From Paenibacillus vini (GTDB lineage Bacteria > Bacillota > Bacilli > Paenibacillales > Paenibacillaceae), in assembly GCF_018403325.1 (NCBI RefSeq), contig NZ_BOSL01000001.1:496001-560000 (forward strand): a stretch of 64,000 bases of DNA. The letters are read 5' to 3'. This document shows, in pieces, positions 24,769 to 33,947 of the stretch. The notes under the pieces were generated by a model. It ran no database searches, had not been told where the DNA came from, and saw nothing but the letters and a program-made list of their open reading frames with translations. Position 1 is the stretch's first letter, and the number at the start of each line of letters is the position of its first letter. A program made the position numbers and the translations under genes.

Positions 24769-26259
24769 ATGAACAGCAACAACAGATTGACGACGAATCA
24801 GGGAGCGCCAGTGGGAGATAATCAGAATTCGCGGACGGCAGGACAACGCGGTCCGACTTTGTTGGAGGATTACCATCTGCTGGAGAAGATCGCGCATTTT
24901 GACCGGGAGCGTATTCCGGAGCGGGTCGTTCATGCGAGAGGAGCCGGCGCTCACGGGGTGTTCGTTACGGAGCGGAGCATGTCCGAGTTTACTAAGGCGC
25001 ATTTCCTGCAGGAGGCTGGCCGCGAAACTCCGGTGTTCGTTCGTTTCTCGACCGTTATCCACGGTCAGGGCTCGCCGGAGACGGCGCGCGATCCTAGAGG
25101 CTTCGCGGTAAAGTTCTACACGGAGGAAGGTAACTATGATCTCGTCGGCAATCATCTGCCGGTATTCTTTATCCGCGATGCGATCAAGTTCCCGGATATG
25201 GTTCATTCACTGAAGCCTGCGCCGGATACGAACATTCAGGATCCGGCCCGGTATTGGGATTTCATGTCCCTGTCGCCAGAATCGACGCATATGATGACTT
25301 GGGTGTTCTCGGATAACGGCACGCCGGCGAACTACCGGCAAATGGACGGCTTCGGAGTTCACTCCTTCAAGTGGATCAATGCGGAAGGCAAGATTACTTA
25401 CGTGAAATACACCTGGAAGTCCAAACAGGGAGTTGTCAATCTGTCGGCGGACGAGGTGCGTGAAGTACAAGGGCAAGACTTTAACCATGCGACACGGGAC
25501 CTGCATGATCACATCGAGCAAGGGAACTTCCCGCAGTGGGAACTGAACGTACAGTTGATGCCGGTAGAGGATCTCGATCTTTGGAGCTTCGATCCGTTGG
25601 ATCCGACGAAGGTATGGCCGGAATCCCATTATCCGCTCATTCCAGTCGGCACGATGACCCTGAACCGTAATCCTGTGAACTTCTTCGCCGAAGTAGAGCA
25701 ATCGGCATTTTCTCCAAGCGTACTGGTTCCGGGCATTGAACCGTCCGAAGATAAGCTGCTGCAAGGCCGGCTGTTCTCTTACCCGGATACGCAGCGTTAC
25801 CGGCTCGGCGCGAACTATCTGCAAATTCCTGTCAACTGCCCGTATGCGCCGGTCCGCAATCATCAGCGCGACGGCTTGATGAATGTCATGCAGGACCCAT
25901 CGCCGGTTAATTATGAGCCGAATAGCCTGGAAGAAAGTCCGAAAGAAGACCCGCATTACCAGGATAGCGTCGTTCCGGTAACCGGGCATATCGGCCGCGA
26001 GAAAATCGCCAAGACCGATGATTTTACACAAGCGGGCGAACTGTATCGCAGCTTTACTCCTGAAGAGCAGGCTAACCTGATCAGCAACCTGGTGAACGAT
26101 CTGCGGCAGACGACGGAACAAACCCGGCTGCGCGCCATCTGCAACTTCTTCCGCGCTGACGTCGAGTACGGCATGCGGCTTGCGCAAGGATTGGGCGTGG
26201 ACATCAGCGGGTTCATTCCGGCCGCTCCGGCTGCGGGAAGCCAAGAACAAGAGGCATAA
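24769..26259 (+). CDS. katA: Monofunctional haem catalase
   Basis: 496 residues, a small-subunit (clade 3) catalase that converts hydrogen peroxide to water and oxygen in the cytosol. The distal His55 (RVVHARGAGAHG), Asn128 (VGNHLP) and proximal haem ligand Tyr338 (RLFSYPDTQRYRLG) are all present, as is the NADPH-binding region typical of the clade. The ATG has AAAGGATG 9 nt upstream. A PerR-like box precedes it and a terminator follows, so it is monocistronic. The symbol is by family; other clade-3 catalases have other names. Confidence 0.95.
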   Translation: MNSNNRLTTNQGAPVGDNQNSRTAGQRGPTLLEDYHLLEKIAHFDRERIPERVVHARGAGAHGVFVTERSMSEFTKAHFLQEAGRETPVFVRFSTVIHGQGSPETARDPRGFAVKFYTEEGNYDLVGNHLPVFFIRDAIKFPDMVHSLKPAPDTNIQDPARYWDFMSLSPESTHMMTWVFSDNGTPANYRQMDGFGVHSFKWINAEGKITYVKYTWKSKQGVVNLSADEVREVQGQDFNHATRDLHDHIEQGNFPQWELNVQLMPVEDLDLWSFDPLDPTKVWPESHYPLIPVGTMTLNRNPVNFFAEVEQSAFSPSVLVPGIEPSEDKLLQGRLFSYPDTQRYRLGANYLQIPVNCPYAPVRNHQRDGLMNVMQDPSPVNYEPNSLEESPKEDPHYQDSVVPVTGHIGREKIAKTDDFTQAGELYRSFTPEEQANLISNLVNDLRQTTEQTRLRAICNFFRADVEYGMRLAQGLGVDISGFIPAAPAAGSQEQEA

Positions 26260-26289
26260 ACGGGATTGAAATCAATATGAAGAATAGAA

Positions 26290-26324
26290 AAGACGGAATC
26301 CGTGAAGGGTTCCGTCTTTTTTTG
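26290..26324 (+). terminator. katA terminator
   Basis: AAGACGGAA (26290-26298) pairs with TTCCGTCTT (26310-26318), followed by a run of T. Confidence 0.93.
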
Positions 26325-26376
26325 CAGTAATGTTATATAAGGGACCTTCCGCAAGCATGCTCGATGGATGGATTGA

Positions 26377-26557
26377 TTGGATAATTTCCAAGCAATCCGC
26401 CGATTTTGAAGCCTGTAAGAGATTTGGTTGGACAAAATCCAAGCCGTGGTGCTTACGGAGAGCCATTTTGATAGTGTCGGGTCTCGTTGATTGGAAAACC
26501 TCCAATTAAGTAATGGGACGCGAACTTTCCTGGGGATTATGATTGGATTATATCCAA
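26377..26557. repeat. Four-palindrome array, class B, copy 1
   Basis: Four 15-mers of exact form TTGGA-N5-TCCAA at 26377-26391, 26428-26442, 26491-26505 and 26543-26557. Centres are 51, 63 and 52 bp apart. All eight half-sites are perfect while spacers are unrelated to the class-B copy at 59489. It fills most of the 26325-26619 gap between the katA terminator and the next gene. Confidence 0.88.
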
Positions 26558-26619
26558 TCACGCCGTAGTCGGGATGAAGAGATGATCTAGAAAAGATTCA
26601 AAACGGAAAGGGTGGGAAT

Positions 26620-27426
26620 ATGATCTCGAATAACTCGAGCAACTCGAATAACAGTCCTGTTATCACCTTAAGAGATTTAAGAATGAGATTTTCGGACAGG
26701 TACGTCTTGAACGGAATCGATCTGGATGTGAACCCCGGTCAAATTATTGGATACATCGGCCCTAACGGGGCAGGAAAGAGTACGACCGTTAAAATTATGC
26801 TTGGCCTGGTGGAAGGCTATACCGGCGAAGTCCGGGTTTTCGGCGAAAGCCCGAGCGACGGAGGCGTGGATTACAAGAAGCGCATCGGCTATGTGCCGGA
26901 GGTCGCAGAAGTGTACGATACGTTGACGGCACGGGAGTATTTGACGTTTATAGGCGAGCTGTACGGCCTGAAGCCAGCGGATGCGGAGAGCAAAGCGAGA
27001 CGCCTGCTGGAGATGTTCGGGCTGAAGGATGTGTTTGACGTCCGGATCGCTACCTTTTCCAAAGGGATGAAACAGAAGGTGCTGATTATTTCCAGCCTTC
27101 TGCATAATCCGGATATTCTGTTTCTGGATGAGCCGTTAAGCGGCCTGGATGCCAACAGCGTGATGGTGGTGAAGGAAATTCTCGCCCTGCTGGCTGCCCA
27201 AGGGAAAACGATCTTTTATTCGTCTCACATCATGGACGTCGTGGAAAAGATCAGCGATCGCATCATTCTGTTGGATGGAGGGCGCATTGTGGCGGACGGC
27301 AGCTTTGAAGAGCTGAAGGGACAGAGCCAGGAGGGGTCTCTGGAGCAGATTTTTAATCAGTTGACCGGATTTAACGAGCATCAAGAGATCGCGGAGCAAT
27401 TTGTGGCGATCGTGCAAGAGGTGTAG
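26620..27426 (+). CDS. ABC-2 transporter ATPase
   Basis: 268 residues with a Ser/Asn-rich start, then a canonical ABC domain: Walker A GPNGAGKST, degenerate signature FSKGMKQK (as in drug/ABC-2 exporters), Walker B ILFLDEPLSGLD, switch His in SSHIMD. It should power the membrane protein encoded 3 nt downstream. The pair resembles Bacillus YthP/YthQ, which lie near a cytochrome bd locus in B. subtilis as I recall, and here too cydABDC follows. AAAGGGTGGGA precedes the ATG. Substrate unknown. Confidence 0.9.
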   Translation: MISNNSSNSNNSPVITLRDLRMRFSDRYVLNGIDLDVNPGQIIGYIGPNGAGKSTTVKIMLGLVEGYTGEVRVFGESPSDGGVDYKKRIGYVPEVAEVYDTLTAREYLTFIGELYGLKPADAESKARRLLEMFGLKDVFDVRIATFSKGMKQKVLIISSLLHNPDILFLDEPLSGLDANSVMVVKEILALLAAQGKTIFYSSHIMDVVEKISDRIILLDGGRIVADGSFEELKGQSQEGSLEQIFNQLTGFNEHQEIAEQFVAIVQEV

Positions 27427-27429
27427 CCG

Positions 27430-29085
27430 ATGAAAGAGATGAGAACGTTATGGGTGCTGGACCGGTTCAAAGGCGTCTTCGGAAAATTTGGAGTAGACTA
27501 CCCCGTGATGCGCCGCATTCTCCAAATCAAGCTGACGATGGACGGAAGAAGAGTACCCACTATTATCGGTAAGGCCAGGAATAAGGATCAGGCGGATGGC
27601 GGGAAGGTAAACGGAACGGAAAAAAACCAGTTTTTCAGCTCTTTGTGGCTGTATCTGATCTTCGGTGCGTTCAGCTCCATGTTTGTGGGGCTCGGCGACA
27701 ACTTTATTTTTCAGATGAGCCTGATTTTCGGCATATTCATGTTTATGATCATGACCTCGCTGATTTCAGATTTCTCCTCCGTGCTGCTGGATATCCGGGA
27801 CCGGAACATTTTGTCCACGAAGCCGGTGAACCGCAGAACGATTGCGATGGCCAAGATGCTGCATATCTGCTTCTATATGTTTTTCCTGACCGGGGCAATT
27901 GCGATCGTTCCGCTGGGTGTAGGACTCGTCCGGCATGGAATAGGATTCTTTCTGCTGTTCGTGGCCGAATTAATTTTGATGGACCTCTTAATCGTCGTGA
28001 TTACGGCGTTGATTTACCTGGCTGTGCTTAAATTTTTTGATGGCGAGAAGCTGAAGGACTTCATCAACTATGTGCAAATCGGACTCACCATCGTTATCGC
28101 GCTGGGGTATCAGTTGCTTATCAGGCTCTTCGACTTTGTTGATTTGCAGCAAGCGGTGTTTCAGCCGAAATGGTGGGAATTTGTCATCGTTCCGGTTTGG
28201 TTCGGCGCGCCGTTTGAGACGCTGCTGCACGGAGACAACAGTATACCGTACCTTTTGTTTTCGCTGCTGGCTTTATGCGTGCCGATCCTGACATTTCTGT
28301 TGTACATTAAACTGATGCCGTCGCTGGAAAGGAATTTGCAAAAGCTGGCTGACCCGGGGAGCCGTAAAAAGGAAGGCGCCGGAAAATGGCTGAAATCCAT
28401 TTCACATCTGCTAGGCTCAAGTCCGCAAGAAGAGGTATTTTTCAGATTTGCCTGGACGATGATGGGGAATGAACGGGAATTTAAGCTTAAAGTGTACCCC
28501 TCTATCGGCTTCTCGCTGATCTTCCCTTTCATCTTTTTGTTTACGAGCGGCAGGGAACGCGGATTATCCGGATTGCCGGGGACGAAGCTGCATCTGTTCA
28601 TTTACTTTTGCGCCCTGTTGGTTCCGAACGTCATATTGATGCTGAAATATTCGCGCAGCTACAAGGCGGCATGGATTTACCGGGTTCTGCCGATCGGCGA
28701 TCGCGTTCCGGTATACCGGGGAACCCTGATGGCGGCTGTGGTCCGGCTCATTTTGCCTCTGTATGCGGTAGAGGCCGTCGTATTTGCCATCCTTTTCGGG
28801 GGCAGAATTGTTCCCGATTTGATTGTGGCCGGCCTCGCTATCTTGGCCTATTCCGTGCTTAGTTTTGCTTATCTAAGCAAAGCGCTTCCGTTCTCCGAAC
28901 GGTTAGAAACGGCTCAGCAGGGTGAAGGAATGCGCATGATTCCGCTCATGCTTCTGTTAGGGGGCTTCGCTCTGGTGCATTATGCGGCGACTTTGGTCAG
29001 CTTTGGCGTATATGTGTACGCAGCGTTGCTGCTTGCGGCCAACTGGGTTTTGTGGCAAAAGGCGTTTTCCGCTAAATTGCCGTGA
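27430..29085 (+). CDS. ABC-2 type transporter membrane protein
   Basis: 551 residues with about 12 hydrophobic segments and a large cytoplasmic loop (about 300-345). The N-terminus (about 1-70) is soluble and basic. It starts 3 nt after the ATPase stop and is therefore its partner, forming an exporter of unknown substrate. Similar in size and arrangement to YthQ-type permeases. There is no clear terminator before the next gene, so the pair may run into the small YgbA-like gene. Confidence 0.85.
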   Translation: MKEMRTLWVLDRFKGVFGKFGVDYPVMRRILQIKLTMDGRRVPTIIGKARNKDQADGGKVNGTEKNQFFSSLWLYLIFGAFSSMFVGLGDNFIFQMSLIFGIFMFMIMTSLISDFSSVLLDIRDRNILSTKPVNRRTIAMAKMLHICFYMFFLTGAIAIVPLGVGLVRHGIGFFLLFVAELILMDLLIVVITALIYLAVLKFFDGEKLKDFINYVQIGLTIVIALGYQLLIRLFDFVDLQQAVFQPKWWEFVIVPVWFGAPFETLLHGDNSIPYLLFSLLALCVPILTFLLYIKLMPSLERNLQKLADPGSRKKEGAGKWLKSISHLLGSSPQEEVFFRFAWTMMGNEREFKLKVYPSIGFSLIFPFIFLFTSGRERGLSGLPGTKLHLFIYFCALLVPNVILMLKYSRSYKAAWIYRVLPIGDRVPVYRGTLMAAVVRLILPLYAVEAVVFAILFGGRIVPDLIVAGLAILAYSVLSFAYLSKALPFSERLETAQQGEGMRMIPLMLLLGGFALVHYAATLVSFGVYVYAALLLAANWVLWQKAFSAKLP

Positions 29086-29172
29086 GAGAGCCCGTGCAAC
29101 ACAAATTAGGATTTTTTACGAAAAAGGCAGAGGTTATCCCACAAATTCACATTACTTAAGCGGGGGTTGGAA

Positions 29173-29547
29173 ATGGACACATTGACTAAAGGCTCGGGGC
29201 AGGAACGACGCCAGGCCGGGCCTAGAATCAGCCGGGAGAAGGCAACCGTCGGGCATATGATTTTGATTTTTTGCAAAGGAAAGCACAGAGAGGTTACGAA
29301 GGAAGGCGGTTTATGCCAAGATTGCCGCGAGCTGCACCGTTATGCGATGAACCGGCTGACTTACTGCCGTTTCGGGGAAGAGAAGTCCACCTGTGTGGAC
29401 TGTCCGGTTCATTGCTATGCTCCGGATCCCCGAGAAATGATTAAGGAAGTAATGCGCTATTCCGGTCCCCGCATGCTGTGGTCCCACCCCGTGCTGACGA
29501 TCTGGCACATGCTGGACGGACGGAAATCTAAAGCAGTGACTAGCTGA
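29173..29547 (+). CDS. YgbA-like (nitrous oxide-stimulated promoter family) protein
   Basis: 124 residues. The diagnostic part is a Cys/His cluster: CQDCRELHRYA, then YCRFGEEKSTCVDCPVHCY, five to six Cys suited to bind a metal or FeS centre, followed by MRYSGPRMLW. This matches the family of E. coli YgbA, a gene induced by nitric oxide stress through NsrR. Its place next to cytochrome bd, a NO-tolerant oxidase, fits a nitrosative-stress role. I choose ATG 29173, with GGGGG 6 nt upstream, over TTG 29167. Molecular function is not known to me. Confidence 0.82.
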   Translation: MDTLTKGSGQERRQAGPRISREKATVGHMILIFCKGKHREVTKEGGLCQDCRELHRYAMNRLTYCRFGEEKSTCVDCPVHCYAPDPREMIKEVMRYSGPRMLWSHPVLTIWHMLDGRKSKAVTS

Positions 29548-29636
29548 CACATTTTTTTCACAACCCTACAAATAAGAAGCAAAGTCGCGCCAGCACTGGG
29601 CTTTTAGGACTTTGTTCACTAATGTGACATCTATCA

Positions 29637-29652
29637 TGTGATTCTTGTCACA
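29637..29652 (+). promoter_or_regulatory. Fnr/CRP-type box in the cydA promoter
   Basis: TGTGATTCTTGTCACA is a perfect TGTGA-N6-TCACA site, the form used by Bacillus Fnr and by CRP. A -10 TAGAAT at 29694-29699 puts the start near 29706, so the box is centred close to -61.5, a class I activation position. No good -35 is seen, consistent with activator dependence. A second, poorer copy (TGTGA at 29623) overlaps upstream. Confidence 0.75.
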
Positions 29653-29750
29653 AAATTATTACTTTTTACCCGTCTATCTTCATAATTCCGTGATAGAATT
29701 CACATTAGTTAAGAATTAATCTTGTTTGAAGAAAGTAGGGAAGAAAAATT

Positions 29751-31154
29751 ATGGATCCGTTAGTGCTTGCGAGACTTCAATTTGCGGCGACAACGATTTT
29801 TCACTTCTTTTTCGTGCCTTTGTCCATTGGTCTGGTTCTTCTGATCGCCATCATGGAAACGATGTATGTCGTCAAAGGCAAAGAGGAATACAAGAAGATG
29901 GCGAAGTTCTGGGGCAAGCTATTCCTCATTAACTTTGCGGTGGGCGTCGTCACGGGGATTATTCAAGAATTCCAGTTCGGCATGAACTGGTCGGACTATT
30001 CACGGTTTGTAGGCGACGTTTTCGGAGCGCCTCTGGCGGTGGAAGCCCTGTTTGCTTTCTTTATGGAGTCTACTTTTATCGGATTGTGGATCTTCGGTTG
30101 GGACCGCTTGTCCAAGAAAGTCCACTTGCTCTGCATTTGGCTGGTAGCGCTCGGAACGACCATGTCGGCGTTCTGGATTCTGGCCGCCAACTCGTTCATG
30201 CAAAGACCGGTTGGCTTCGAGATCAACAACGGACGCGCAGAAATGAATGATTTCTTCGCCTTGATCGGCAACGGCCAGTTGTGGGTAGAATTTCCGCATA
30301 CCGTGCTCGGTGCATTCGCCACCGGCGCGTTTATGATTACCGGCATCAGTGCCTATAAATTGCTGCGTAAGCAGGATGTTCAATTTTTCAAAAAGTCGTT
30401 CACGATTGCGGTCATTGTCGGCTTGGTGGCTTCTTTCTCCACCGCGTTGTTCGGGCACCAGCAGGCGCAATATCTGGTAGAAACGCAACCGATGAAAATG
30501 GCGGCTTCCGAAGGCTTGTGGGGCAAGAGCGGCGACCCTGCACCTTGGACGGTTTATGCACATATCGATTCTGAAAATGAAAAGAACAATTTTGAAATCA
30601 AGATTCCTTATCTGCTCAGCTTCTTGTCGTACAGTTCGTTCTCGGGCGAAGTCAAAGGCATGCATCAGCTGCAGGCGGAGTATGAACAAACTTATGGTCC
30701 CGGGGACTATATTCCTCCGGTACGCACGACCTTCTGGAGCTTCCGGATTATGATTGCCGCCGGATGTCTGATGATTGTGCTTGGGATGTACGGCGCCTAT
30801 CTGGCATGGCGCAAAAAGCTGGAGCAGCCGAATAAATTTTTCTACCGTTGCATGCTTTGGGCGATCTCGCTTCCGTTTATCGCCAATACGGCGGGCTGGG
30901 TTATGACAGAATTCGGGCGTCAGCCTTGGACGGTATTCGGATTGATGCAAACGAAAGACAGCATTTCGCCAAGCGTTACATCGGGGCAGCTGCTGTTCTC
31001 CCTGATTGCTTATTGCTTAATTTACACTGCATTGGCTATCGTGATGGTTTACCTGTTCGTGAAAACAATCAAGAAGGGTCCGAACGCCATAGCCGCTTCT
31101 GATGACCATTCGTCAGATCCATTCTCGAAGGAGGGATACCACCATGTCTCTTAA
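29751..31154 (+). CDS. cydA: Cytochrome bd quinol oxidase subunit I
   Basis: 467 residues, about nine membrane helices, short Q-loop type. Haem ligands by alignment to E. coli CydA are His18 (TTIFHFFF), His183 (VEFPHTVLG) and Met385 (WVMTEFGRQPW). With CydB it oxidises menaquinol and reduces oxygen to water with high affinity. The ATG follows AGGGAAG. Its stop lies 11 nt inside cydB. An Fnr-type box upstream suggests induction at low oxygen. Confidence 0.97.
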   Translation: MDPLVLARLQFAATTIFHFFFVPLSIGLVLLIAIMETMYVVKGKEEYKKMAKFWGKLFLINFAVGVVTGIIQEFQFGMNWSDYSRFVGDVFGAPLAVEALFAFFMESTFIGLWIFGWDRLSKKVHLLCIWLVALGTTMSAFWILAANSFMQRPVGFEINNGRAEMNDFFALIGNGQLWVEFPHTVLGAFATGAFMITGISAYKLLRKQDVQFFKKSFTIAVIVGLVASFSTALFGHQQAQYLVETQPMKMAASEGLWGKSGDPAPWTVYAHIDSENEKNNFEIKIPYLLSFLSYSSFSGEVKGMHQLQAEYEQTYGPGDYIPPVRTTFWSFRIMIAAGCLMIVLGMYGAYLAWRKKLEQPNKFFYRCMLWAISLPFIANTAGWVMTEFGRQPWTVFGLMQTKDSISPSVTSGQLLFSLIAYCLIYTALAIVMVYLFVKTIKKGPNAIAASDDHSSDPFSKEGYHHVS

Positions 31155-32157
31155 TGAACTCTGGTTTGTGTTAGTGGCCGTATTGTTCATCGGTTTCTTC
31201 TTCCTTGAAGGATTTGACTTCGGGGTCGGAATGAGTACCCGTTTTCTCGCCAAGAATGATATGGAGCGCCGCGTCCTGATTAACTCGATCGGTCCGTTCT
31301 GGGACGCTAACGAGGTGTGGCTGCTGACCGCCGGGGGTGCGATGTTCGCGGCATTCCCGAACTGGTACGCCACCATGTTCAGCGGATACTATACTCCGCT
31401 CGTAGTTCTTCTGCTTGCCTTAATTGCGCGCGGGGTAGCGTTTGAATTCCGCGGAAAAGTCGACAATGGAAAGTGGAAGGGAACGTGGGATGTCGCTATT
31501 TTCCTCGGCAGCCTGCTGCCTCCGTTCCTGCTCGGCGTCGTTTTCTCCGGCCTGCTTAAGGGCTTGCCGATTGACGGCGACATGGAAATGAAGGCTGGAC
31601 TGTTCGATATGGTTAATATATATACATTAGTAGGCGGTATTACCGTAGTTGTGCTTTGCCTGGTGCATGGCCTCATGTTCACCTCGCTGCGCACGACCGG
31701 AGATTTACGGGATCGCGCCCGGAAGCTGGCACATAAGCTGCTGATTCCGTTGGCCGCCTTGTTCGTCATCTTTGCTGTCATGACTTACTTCCAGACGGAT
31801 GTATTCGAAGTTCGCGCTTTGCCTCTCGGTTTGATGGCCGTAGTGGGTCTGGTCTGCTTCCTGCTTGCGGGAATGTTCATGACCAAGCGCAAAGACGGGT
31901 GGGCATTCGGCATGACGGGCGCTCTGACCGTGCTTTCGATCTCGGGCGTATTCGTCGGGTTGTTCCCTCGGGTGATGGTCAGCTCGATTAGTGAGGCATT
32001 TTCGCTTACGATTCATAACGCGGCCTCCGGTCATTACTCGTTGAAGGTTATGACGATCGTTGCTTTGACACTGCTGCCGTTCGTACTGGGATATCAGATC
32101 TGGAGCTACTTTGTTTTCCATAAACGTGTTCACGAAAAGGAGCATTTGGAGTACTAA
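31144..32157 (+). CDS. cydB: Cytochrome bd oxidase subunit II
   Basis: 337 residues with about eight helices; the start MSLNELWFVLVAVLFIGFFFLEGFDFGVG and GPFWDANEVWLL are typical of CydB. ATG 31144 is preferred over the upstream in-frame ATG 31102 because AAGGAGGG lies 8 nt before it and the N-terminus then matches the family. It overlaps cydA by 11 nt and shares one base with cydD. Confidence 0.96.
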   Translation: MSLNELWFVLVAVLFIGFFFLEGFDFGVGMSTRFLAKNDMERRVLINSIGPFWDANEVWLLTAGGAMFAAFPNWYATMFSGYYTPLVVLLLALIARGVAFEFRGKVDNGKWKGTWDVAIFLGSLLPPFLLGVVFSGLLKGLPIDGDMEMKAGLFDMVNIYTLVGGITVVVLCLVHGLMFTSLRTTGDLRDRARKLAHKLLIPLAALFVIFAVMTYFQTDVFEVRALPLGLMAVVGLVCFLLAGMFMTKRKDGWAFGMTGALTVLSISGVFVGLFPRVMVSSISEAFSLTIHNAASGHYSLKVMTIVALTLLPFVLGYQIWSYFVFHKRVHEKEHLEY

Positions 32158-33947
32158 TGGGCCAGGGACTAATGAAATACAAAGGGATCAAGCCGGTAAT
32201 GGCCGTGATGGCGGGCTTGACCCTGATTCAAACTATAGCGATTATATTGCAGGCTAAATGGCTGGCGGAGGTCATCTCCGCCCTGTTTGCCGGCGCTAAG
32301 CTGCAGGAACAGGCCGGTGGAATCGGCATGTTCCTGCTTGCTTTTATGGTCCGGCAGGGATGCGGAGCACTTATGCAGAAGACGGCCTACCGGTTTGCCG
32401 AGCAGACTGGGCAATCCCTGCGGAAGCAAGTGCTGTCCAAGCTGTTTGAGCTTGGGCCCCGGTTTGCCGGGCAGGAAGGTACGGGCAATCTCGTTACCCT
32501 CGTTCTTGAGGGCGTAACGAAATTTCGTAACTACCTGGAGCTGTTTCTGCCGCGGATGCTGGCGACGGGGATCACCCCGGCGCTGGTTTGGCTGTACGTC
32601 TTTATTACCCTGAACAAAACCTCGGCGGTCATCTTATTGGTGACGTTGCCGATTCTGATCATTTTTATGATTCTGATCGGTTTGGCTGCCCGCAAACAGA
32701 CGGAGCGGCAATGGCAAACTTACCGTACGCTGTCGAATCATTTCGTCGATTCGCTGCGCGGGTTGGAGACGCTGAAATTTCTGGGGCGCAGCAAAACGCA
32801 CATTGATTCCATCGAGCGGGTCAGCGATTCCTATCGTTCTGCAACGATGCGGACGCTCCGCGTGGCGTTTCTGTCTTCGTTTGCGCTGGATTTCTTTACA
32901 ATGCTGTCCGTAGCCTCCGTGGCCGTAAGCTTGGGACTGCCGCTGGTAGAGGGCCGGATCGAGCTACTGCCCGCGCTGACGGTGCTGATTTTGGCGCCGG
33001 AGTACTTCTTGCCGGTGCGGATGGTCGGCGCGGATTATCATGCGACCCTCGACGGCAAAGAGGCTGGCGCAGCGATGGAATCGATCATCGCCGCAGCGGA
33101 GGAAGAGGCGTCTAAGACGGCGCCGGTTCCGGCGGGAGCCGATTTGCGCTGGACGCCGCAAAGCACATTGGTGCTGCGGGGATTGGGCGTGAAACATGAG
33201 GCTGAGGAAAGCCAGGCTGATGGTGGCCAAGGAGCGGATGATGCGATAGAATCGGGAGCCAAGCCTTCCTTGGAGGGCGTGGATTTGGAGATTCGCGGAA
33301 TGGGCCGGATCGGCGTGATCGGCGAGAGCGGCGCCGGCAAATCGACCCTGATCGATGTGCTGGGCGGATTCCTGCGCCCGACAACAGGAAGCATTGAACT
33401 GAACGGTACGGTGCTTGGCGATTTGAGCCCGGAGGCGTGGCGGGAGCAGATTACGTATATTCCGCAAAAGCCTTATATTTTCAGCGGCTCGCTGGCGGAT
33501 AACATCTGCTTCAACAAGCCGGATGCTTCATCGGCTGAGGTGGAGCAAGCCGCGGAGGCCGCCGGACTCGGCACGCTGATTCGCAGCCTGCCCGGTGGGC
33601 TGGACGAGCCTATCGGCGGCGGCGGACGCCCGCTTAGCGGCGGTCAGGAGCAACGCGTGGCGCTGGCTCGGGCGCTGCTGAGCGAACGGCCGGTCATCCT
33701 GCTTGATGAACCGACGGCGCATCTTGATATCGAGACGGAATATGAACTGAAGGAGACGATGCTGCCCCTCTTCGAAGGGAAGCTCGTCATTCTGGCAACC
33801 CACCGTCTGCACTGGATGCAGGACATGGAACGGATCATTGTCATGGAGCAGGGGCGGGTTGCCGAAACGGGCACGCATGATGAGCTCTTGGCACGCCAAG
33901 GCGCTTATTATGAATTGACGGCATTGCAGCGGGAGGGATTACGATGA
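32157..33947 (+). CDS. cydD: Cytochrome bd assembly ABC exporter CydD
   Basis: 596 residues: membrane domain (about 1-300) and ABC domain (about 335-590). Walker A GESGAGKST, signature LSGGQEQR and Walker B VILLDEPTAHLD are canonical. CydDC exports cysteine/glutathione-type thiols or haem-linked reductant and is needed to assemble cytochrome bd. The ATG overlaps the cydB stop (TAATG). A linker of about 40 acidic and Ala/Gly-rich residues between domains is longer than usual. Confidence 0.94.
   Translation: MGQGLMKYKGIKPVMAVMAGLTLIQTIAIILQAKWLAEVISALFAGAKLQEQAGGIGMFLLAFMVRQGCGALMQKTAYRFAEQTGQSLRKQVLSKLFELGPRFAGQEGTGNLVTLVLEGVTKFRNYLELFLPRMLATGITPALVWLYVFITLNKTSAVILLVTLPILIIFMILIGLAARKQTERQWQTYRTLSNHFVDSLRGLETLKFLGRSKTHIDSIERVSDSYRSATMRTLRVAFLSSFALDFFTMLSVASVAVSLGLPLVEGRIELLPALTVLILAPEYFLPVRMVGADYHATLDGKEAGAAMESIIAAAEEEASKTAPVPAGADLRWTPQSTLVLRGLGVKHEAEESQADGGQGADDAIESGAKPSLEGVDLEIRGMGRIGVIGESGAGKSTLIDVLGGFLRPTTGSIELNGTVLGDLSPEAWREQITYIPQKPYIFSGSLADNICFNKPDASSAEVEQAAEAAGLGTLIRSLPGGLDEPIGGGGRPLSGGQEQRVALARALLSERPVILLDEPTAHLDIETEYELKETMLPLFEGKLVILATHRLHWMQDMERIIVMEQGRVAETGTHDELLARQGAYYELTALQREGLR

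Noticed and set aside
25207-26250. Minus-strand frame of 347 codons opposite katA
   Set aside because: Antisense to a fully supported catalase; no recognisable protein features.
26377-26557. CRISPR-like array (regular repeats with unique spacers)
   Set aside because: Repeats are only 15 bp, number four, have unequal but fixed spacings, and no cas genes are present.
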